In this document: positions 56,900 through 64,000 of the stretch, piece by piece
Position numbering within the stretch: the stretch's first letter is position 1
Layout: each line of letters starts with the position of its first letter
Source of the DNA: Ascidia mentula
Taxonomy: Eukaryota; Chordata; Ascidiacea; Phlebobranchia; Ascidiidae
Length of the DNA stretch: 64,000 nucleotides
Assembly: GCA_947561715.1 (NCBI GenBank)
Contig: OX387197.1
Coordinates: 24,764,266-24,828,265, forward strand
Direction: 5' to 3'
Position numbers and translations under genes: made by a program
The notes under the pieces: model-generated
Told to the model about the DNA's origin: nothing
The model's database searches: none
Seen by the model: only the letters and a program-made list of their open reading frames with translations

Positions 56900-59624
56900 T
56901 ACAAAGCATATGACATCAATAAGTTACGTAAAATATACACTGAAAATAGCGCAATGTTTTACGTGGTAAATTGTGCAGCTATTTACGTGACAAGTATTGT
57001 CCACGTGCATTGTGTTGCGAACATCTGTTTACTGTTGCATTATTTCACATTTCAAAACACTGCAGCGATATATCCGACCATACGAAAGGTTTTATTAAAA
57101 AAAAACATATTATCTTGCACAAATATTTCAAAAGAAAAACAATTTCTGCGAAACGGGAAAACAGTGCATGCATCGTTTTATTGTTGAAAAACTGCACTGT
57201 TTGCCTTTCCATGTAAAAAAAAGATAAAACAATTTCCGCAACCGTGCTTGCTGTAAACCCATGTTTTACCACAAACCATATTGCTGTGCGGGCTTAATTT
57301 CGGCGGTTTCAGAAGTCTTGTTTAGTTAAAACAATATTGACTTATATTTTGTCCAATGAATCTTTGTGCGGCATCACAACAAACGTGATAATATATATTC
57401 CTTTTAGCAGGTTCGCAGAAACAAACCTTATTGACACAAACTACAGCATTTTCAACTTCTTTCTTTTAGAGCATATACGCGACCAACAAAGGGAACATAA
57501 AATTTCTGCTGATTTATTTTCTGTGTTTTGCGTCCCAGACAGTTGTCTATAGTTCGCCTAATGCAGTTTTTTCAACCCGCCGGTCGCGATACAAAGATGG
57601 GTCGGCTGCAAGTTTTTTGAGGTCGCTTGTTGCAAGTGAAGCGTAAAAATTGCGATATATGATTTGTAAATATCGATGTTTTTTTGTTTACATGTTGTTT
57701 GTCACGTCAAAGTCACTACATTGCTTTCATGCTAACGTCGCAAAATTTTGGAAACGTTTTTTTTGAAAATTAGGGTCGCCTTATAATAGTTCCGGATTAG
57801 TTGCCCTGATGACCGCATAGGCCTGCTTGTTCCAAATATATTGTACATAAGACCTCGTTTTGTTGCTTACACAACATAACTTATAAATGATAATGCACGA
57901 TCCTAAATAAATACACACGAAGAAGTTTAGTCCTTTGTTATTCTTTATTCTGCACATAAAACGTCATGCAGCAATACATTGACAGCATAATATCTACTGC
58001 ATGCAGCTCTGTTGACTTTAAAGCATACCGATGTTATATGCAATCAGCAGCGGTAGCAGAAAATGAATAAGTTTACTGCTGTAGATGTTTGAACTGCCGT
58101 GAGCGTTGCAATAATCTGTAAAAATGAATCAATTTACCGACTAAAATCGATCAATGAAGTTATACAAATACACCACGACACATGGTTATAAGGCCTTCTA
58201 TGACCCAAGATGGTTGGATAAAGTTTATTTATTTGTTTTTTAAGTTTTCTCGTAAATGTTACAGCTTTCGGTATGAATGTCAGTTTTAAATTTGATCAGT
58301 GTGTTACACGTCAAACTACTTTTAAAGCAAAATCTTGTTCAAAATTTCCATTTTCTGATGTAATGACTGGACCAGGTTAAATAAGAGCTTGGTGTGTAAA
58401 TCTAAACAGTAAATTATCACAAGTTACCTGTGTCACACGTGTAATTTGTCCTGGTGCAACCGCCCCCATTCGGTGGTGCACAATACCGACTTACTCTGGA
58501 GGTACATTCACCTGCAAAACGATCAGTACAAACTCTTGCAAATTGTTTTTTGTGTTTCCAAAAAAAAAAATTTGATTTTCACAAATTTTTTGTAACGTTT
58601 TGTTAAAAAGGTACTGCAACAATCAGAGCAAAAAATGTAACTGAACAACAAAACTTACGCCAATAGCATCTTGCAACACAAGTTTCGCATTGATCACCAG
58701 TAGCACATTCCACCACATACGGCGAGGTTGGGTTTATTTCACCAATTTTGCATCCGATGTTCGTAGACTGCAGTCCAATATCATAAGAAAGAAAGAAGAG
58801 GGTGTGGCTACACTTGTAACATTTTAGACCGTTACCTAGAACGAATGAAATGTTTCATGTTACGTTAGTTGGTGAAAGTAGACATCTCTATTTAGCAGAA
58901 CAATTCTATTTTACAGCCACGACTTACTTTTTGTACAGCTTCGCCATCAGGTATCACCACATATCGTAACATAACAATTTCGGAAAACAGTTATTTTGAT
59001 GAAAAATATCGAGTGGTTATTTGGCATAGAAGTTGCTACAATATTTACAAACTATACTTTTGTATATTAACACAAATCTAAAAGTTTCAATTATTTCTAC
59101 AAGTTTGCATGTCAATCTTTGAAAGATCGAGCGCCTTTATTACCACGCAATTTTGATATTTTACATTTAAATTGGAAATGTTCGGCATTTTATCCTTTAA
59201 GATTTTGAACTGGTAGCTCTTTAAACGGTTTTCTCTACCATACGTGTCCTTTATGTCAGATGCAAATGACAGATTTCTTAAAAATTACTCACCACACAAA
59301 CCGTTCATGATGAAGATAAACAACACGATGACAAACTTGTTCATTTCTATAGTGGAATCTCACACTGACAGATAAAAACGAGTTTCTGTAAAATACAGAA
59401 ATGGAAATGTTACAATAACCGCTAATAATACTTATTAACATACATTATTACTACTACATACAGCAACAAAACAAGCACTGTGTAAATTGAACAAGAAGTG
59501 AAAACCATATTTGTGATGCGACTGCAACTGCAACTGCAAAAAATCATCACCATCCTAACGCTTTATTACTACAGAACATATTGTTTTTCTGTCGAGTTTT
59601 TATAAAAAAATGGTCAGTTTCCGC
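56900..59624. repeat. Tandem duplication unit A (contains an intact Ly6-type gene)
   Basis: This unit matches 60154-62876 almost base for base at a nearly constant offset of 3252-3254 bp. A 500-bp segment (57236-57760) also matches a third partial unit at about 62885-63382. Near 57563 the non-coding part contains CAGTTTTTTCAACCCGCCGG then TCGCGA, similar to hAT-type terminal motifs; no second terminus was found. Confidence 0.9.
58018..59344 (-). CDS. Ly6/uPAR-domain GPI-anchored protein (unit A copy)
   Basis: Four exons in phase: 59293-59344, 58659-58835, 58428-58511, 58018-58115, 136 residues. MNKFVIVLFIFIMNGLC is a signal peptide. The mature start is GNGLKCYKCSHTLFF, the LxCxxC start of a three-finger Ly6 domain. 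Then come IGCKIGEINPTSPYVVECAT, GDQCETCVARCYWRECTS, RYCAPPNGGGCTRTNYTCDT and DYCN, the typical final CN of the fold. The C-terminal tail IHFLLPLLIAYNIGML is hydrophobic to the stop, as expected of a GPI signal. Ly6 proteins are cell-surface or secreted ligands and receptors; no specific role can be assigned. Confidence 0.88.
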
Positions 59625-60153
59625 AAATAATCTGAACCGGTATGTTTCTTTGCAACAAAACAAAATCAAACCTTTTTGTAAAGGGATCAAAAATTTTAAC
59701 CTTTTTAAACTGTGTTAAAAAAACGTATTCAAACATGGGCTTTTTCATACAACTTACATTATACATAGTTTTTATAAAAGCAACTGTTTTGTATTTAGCT
59801 GTTTTTTTCTTTTCTTTGTTCAAGACGAACGAAATGAAAGGAATAAATCAGAATTTTACACAGCAGGAATCTGCAGCAATGATTTGTAACAGGGATGCAC
59901 AACTCAATTGAGGATAACGTGTCAAAGTAATTTGTGCTATATTCGGTCACGTTCGCACCGCACGTTGTTATTCAGGGAGCCTAGTGGGTAGTAATTTGAA
60001 AATACCTTTTTACACGTTAAGTAATTAAGTTACTAGAAAGCCCTTTGAAAGTAGGCCACAAAAATCAGGTTCAAGGTAAAGTGTATGATGACGTAACTCT
60101 TGAATACTTTGTACCAGGCAGTATAAGAACACCTGCAACGGTAAAGTTACAGA

Positions 60154-62876
60154 TACAAAGCATATGACATCAAAAAATTACTTAAAGTATACACTGAAAA
60201 TAGCGCAATGTTTTTCGTGGTACATTTTGCAGCCAATTGCCTGACAAGTATTGTCCACGTGCATTGTGTTGCGAACATCTGTTTACTGTTGCATTATTTC
60301 ACATTTCAAAACACTGCAGCGATATATCCGACCATACGAAAGGTTTTGTTTAAAAACATATTATCTTGCACAAATATTTCAAAAGAAAAACAATTTCTGC
60401 GAAACGGGAAAACAGTGCATGCAACGTTTTATTGTTGAAAAACTGCACTGTTTGCCTTTCCATGCAAAAAAAAAGATAAAACAATTTCCGCAACCGTGCT
60501 TGCTGTAAACCCATGTTTTACCACAAACCATATTGCTGTGCGGGCTTAATTTCGGCGGTTTCAGAAGTCGTGTTTAGTTAAAACAATATTGACTTATATT
60601 TTGTCCAATGAATCTTTGTGCGGCATCACAACAAACGTGATAATATATATTCCTTTTAGCAGGTTCGCAGAAACAAACCTTATTGACACAAACTACAGCA
60701 TTTTCAACTTCTTTCTTTTAGAGCATATCCACGACCAACAAAGGGAGCATAAAATTTCTGCTGTTTTATTTTCTGTGTTTTGCGTCCCAGACAGTTGTCT
60801 ATAGTTCGCCTAATGCAGTTTTTTCAACCCGCCGGTCGCGATACAAAGATGGGTCGGCTGCAAGTTTTTTGAGGTCGCTTGTTGCAAGTGAAGCGTAAAA
60901 ATTGCGATATATGATTTGTAAATATCGATTTTTTTTTGTTTACATGTTGTTTGTCACGTCAAAGTCACTACATTGCTTTCATGCTAACGTCGCAAAATTT
61001 TGGAAACGTTTTTTTTGAAAATTAGGGTCGCCTTATAATAGTTCCGGATTAGTTGCCCTGATGTCCGCATAGGCCTGCTTGTTCCAAATATATTGTACAT
61101 AAGACCTCGTTTTGTTGCTTACACAACATAACTTATAAATGATAATGCACGATCCTAAATAAATACACACGAAGAAGTTTAGTCCTTTGTTATTCTTTAT
61201 TCTGCACATAAAACGTCATGCAGCAATACATTGACAGCATAATATCTACTGCATGCAGCTCTGTTGACTTCAAAGCATACCGATGTTATATGCAATCAGC
61301 AGCGGTAGCAGAAAATGAATAAGTTTACTGCTGTAGATGTTTGAACTGCCGTGAACGTTGCAATAATCTGTAAAAATGAATCAATTTACCGACTAAAATC
61401 GATCAATGAAGTTATACAAATACACCACGACACATGGTTATAAGGCCTTCTATGACCCAAGATGGTTGGATAAAGTTTATTTATTTGTTTTTTAAGTTTT
61501 GTCGTAAATGTTACAGCTTTCGGTATGAATGTCAGTTTTAAATTTGATCAGTGTGTTACACGTCAAACTACTTTTAAAGCAAAATCTTGTTCAAAATTTC
61601 CATTTTCTGATGTAATGACTGGACCAGGTTAAATAAGAGCTTGGTGAGTAAATCTAAACAGTAAATTATCACAAGTTACCTGTGTCACACGTGTAATTTG
61701 CCCTGGTGCAACCGCCCCCATTCGGTGGTGCACAATACCGACTTACTCTGGAGGTACATTCACCTGCAAAACGATCAGTACAAACTCTTGCAAATTGTTT
61801 TTTGTGTTTCCAAAAAAAAAAATTTGATTTTCACAAATTTTTTGTAACGTTTTGTTAAAAAGGTACTGCAACAATCAGAGCAAGAAATGTAACTGAACAA
61901 CAAAACTCACGATACGAGCATCTTGCAACACAAGTTTCGCATTGATCACCAGCAGCACATTCCACCACATACGGCGAGGTTGGGTTTAATCGATCCGATT
62001 TGCATCCGATGTTCGTAGACTGCAGTCCAATATCATAAGAAAGAAAGAAGAGGGTGTGGCTACACTTGTAACATTTTAGACCGTTACCTAGAACGAATGA
62101 AATGTTTCATGTTACGTTAGTTGGTGAAAGTAGACATCTCTATTTAGCAGAACAATTCTATTTTACAGCCACGACTTACTTTTTGTACAGCTTCGCCATC
62201 AGGTATCACCACATATCGTAACATAACAATTTCGGAAAACAGTTATTTTGATGAAAAATATCGAGTGGTTATTTGGCATAGAAGTTGCTACAATATTTAC
62301 AAACTATACTTTTGTATATTAACACAACTCTAAAAGTTTCAATTATTTCTACAAGTTTGCATGTCAATCTTTGAAAGATCGAGCGCCTTTATTACCACGC
62401 AATTTTGATATTTTACATTTAAATTGGAAATGTTCGGCATTTTATCCTTTAAGATTTTGAACTGGTAGCTCTTTAAACGGTTTTCTCTACCATACGTGTC
62501 CTTTATGTCAGATGCAAATGACAGATTTCTTAAAAATTACTCACCACACAAACAGTTCATGATGAAGATAAACAACACGATGACAAACTTGTTCATTTCT
62601 ATAGTGGAATCTCACACTGACAGATAAAAACGAGTTTCTGTAAAATACAGAAATGGAAATGTTACAATAACCGCTAATAATACTTATTAACATACATTAT
62701 TACTACTACATACAGCAACAAAACAAGCACTGTATAAATTGAACAAGAAGTGAAAACCATATTTGTGATGCGACTGCAACTGCAACTGCAAAAAAACATC
62801 ACCATCTCAACGCTCTGTTACTACAGAACATATTGTTTTTTTGTCGAGTTTTTATAAAAAAATGGTCAGTTTCCGC
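60154..62876. repeat. Tandem duplication unit B
   Basis: It is nearly identical to 56900-59624. The two units are separated by about 530 bp (59625-60153) not repeated elsewhere in the window. The low divergence implies a recent duplication or gene conversion. Confidence 0.9.
61270..62596 (-). CDS. Ly6/uPAR-domain GPI-anchored protein (unit B copy)
   Basis: Same four-exon plan as the unit A gene, shifted by 3252 bp; start ATG ends at 62596, stop 61270-61272 (TGA where unit A has TAA). Signal peptide MNKFVIVLFIFIMNCLC. The domain is identical over most of its length but differs in a cluster: IGCKSDRLNPTSPYVVECAA (unit A IGCKIGEINPTSPYVVECAT) and VARCSYR (unit A VARCYWR). The frame is intact, so both copies look functional. 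Clustered replacements in an otherwise near-identical pair hint at selection on an exposed loop or gene conversion from an unseen paralogue. Confidence 0.87.
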
Positions 62877-62884
62877 GATAAATT

Positions 62885-63382
62885 ACCGCAACCGTGCTTG
62901 CTGTAAACCCATGTTTTACCACAAACCATATTGCTGTGCGGGCTTAATTTCGGCGGTTTCAGAAGTCGTGTTTAGTTAAAACAATATTGACTTATGTTTT
63001 GTCCAATGAATCTTTGTGCGGCATCACAACAAACGTGATAATATATATTCCTTTTAGCAGGTTCGCAGAAACAAACCTTATTGACACAAACTACAGCATT
63101 TTCAACTTCTTTCTTTTAGAGCATATACGCGACCAACAAAGGGAACATAAAATTTCTGCTGTTTTGCGTCCCAGACGGTTGTCTATAGTTCGCCTAATGC
63201 AGTTTTTTCAACCCGCCGGTCGCGATACAAAGAAGGGTCGGTTGCCATTTTTTGGCGTCGCTTGTTGCGTGAAAATAGCGATATATGGTTTGTAAAAAAA
63301 ATATATATGGTTTGTAAAGTTGTTTGTCACGTCAAAGTCACTACATGGCTTTTGTGCTAACGTCGCAAATTTTTGGAAAACA
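62885..63382. repeat. Third, partial tandem unit
   Basis: It corresponds to 57236-57760 and 60488-61010, with a small internal deletion and more changes. It contains no Ly6 exons. It ends abruptly at the junction with the segmental copy of the MADS/EF-hand region. Confidence 0.85.
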
Positions 63383-64000
63383 TTTCATATTCAGCCGCCG
63401 ATGTTATATTCTGCAAGACCCTCCTGTTTTTCGGTGCTCGCTTTGGTCTTGACAACATTTCCACAGTCTCATGAGCATAATTTGTGTAATAAATTTCCTA
63501 GCACAAGGTCTAAAATTTAAAAAATGGGGTAAAAGTGAAAATTTCAGAGGTACCAACAACTAAAGGTTGGTGTAAGGAGGCACACATGTAGAAAAAGCAA
63601 GAGGTATGGAAGAGTTTTACTTACAAGCACTTGCATAAAAGAAACGAAATATATGTAATTAACACATGAACTGCTTCATAAAAAATAAAATAAAAGAAAC
63701 CATGTTGAAAAGAAACCATGTTACAAGTGCACAACCAATCATCAAAAATTTAATTTTCAAATGAAAAGTGCATTAAAACTGCACAAAAATGACGATACAA
63801 AACTTCAAACAAAAAAGTACACAGTGTCAACATTTCTTTCTAAGCTACTCAATCTTCATCCAAGTTAATATTCTGCAACTCCAATGGAATAATGTTGAAT
63901 GTTATAATCTCTGCAAATTCCTCGAAAGGTATTTTTTTTGCAAATGCAATGAAATCTTCCTCGTCAATATAGCCCTGCTCATTTACATCTGCCTTAGAAA
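63383..64000 (-). pseudogene. Segmental copy of the MADS-like gene 5' end and EF-hand gene 3' end
   Basis: 63383-64000 matches 49536-50145 with few differences. The MADS-like part is cut inside exon 1, in the codons for ITSAAEYERV, so only about the first 28 residues remain and exons 2 and 3 are absent. The last EF-hand exon is complete here (63849-63992, minus, stop TGA at 63849-63851). That gene copy continues beyond the window and may be intact. I call the MADS-like piece a fragment; the EF-hand copy cannot be judged. Confidence 0.85.

Noticed and set aside
53760-56900. LTRs flanking the gypsy fossil
   Set aside because: No direct repeat was found when the two flanks were compared by eye.
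57337-57552. Frame of about 71 codons conserved in three copies (57337, 60589, 62987)
   Set aside because: Conservation is explained by the recent tandem duplication of the whole segment; no domain, signal or splice evidence.
57563-57620. hAT-type element start
   Set aside because: Only one terminal-like motif was found; no matching second end or target duplication.

Overview
The window looks like a compact invertebrate-chordate genome, most likely a tunicate of the Ciona type. It is AT-rich with CpG-richer patches. Most genes are split by short introns (about 50 to 900 bp, with a few longer) and closely spaced, and the protein set is clearly metazoan (MOB3, bromodomain BRD7/9, Peter Pan/PPAN, DEPDC1, methionine aminopeptidase 2, a PH-DEP-PH pleckstrin). 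The species cannot be fixed from the sequence alone. Splice sites below were read by eye and checked by codon phase across introns.

Layout. 338-2661 (+): 3' part of MOB3. 2662-6176: mostly non-coding, with a cluster of tRNA-derived SINE fragments. 6177-10845 (+): a secreted, probably GPI-anchored cysteine-rich protein of unknown family. Its first intron carries a SINE-like repeat with an apparently intact hammerhead ribozyme. 11398-13227 and 13520-14539 (-): two adjacent intronless genes, BRD7/9 and PPAN. 15818-23612 (-): a 20-exon DEPDC1 gene with a second hammerhead repeat in an intron. 24598-36449 (-): three tandem METAP2 genes sharing one exon plan. 40434-44746 (+): pleckstrin, preceded by a decayed hammerhead repeat and a hAT-type MITE. 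46017-49611 (-): a large protein whose N-terminus reads as a divergent MADS domain. 49994-51258 (-): a small EF-hand protein of calcineurin-B/CHP type. 51785-52630: a foldback inverted-repeat element. 53122-53749 (-): a broken Ly6-type gene next to a fossil Ty3/gypsy element (about 53.9-56.8 kb). 56900-62876: two tandem units, each with an intact Ly6/uPAR-type GPI-protein gene (-), then a third partial unit. 63383-64000: the start of a segmental copy of the MADS/EF-hand junction, running off the window.

The genes are mostly housekeeping or signalling genes and do not form one pathway. The most notable points are the hammerhead-bearing repeat family (two intact cores, one mutated, one 5'-truncated copy), the divergent MADS-domain gene and its partial duplication, the METAP2 triplication with one copy diverging next to a catalytic histidine, and the young Ly6 array whose copies differ in a clustered block.
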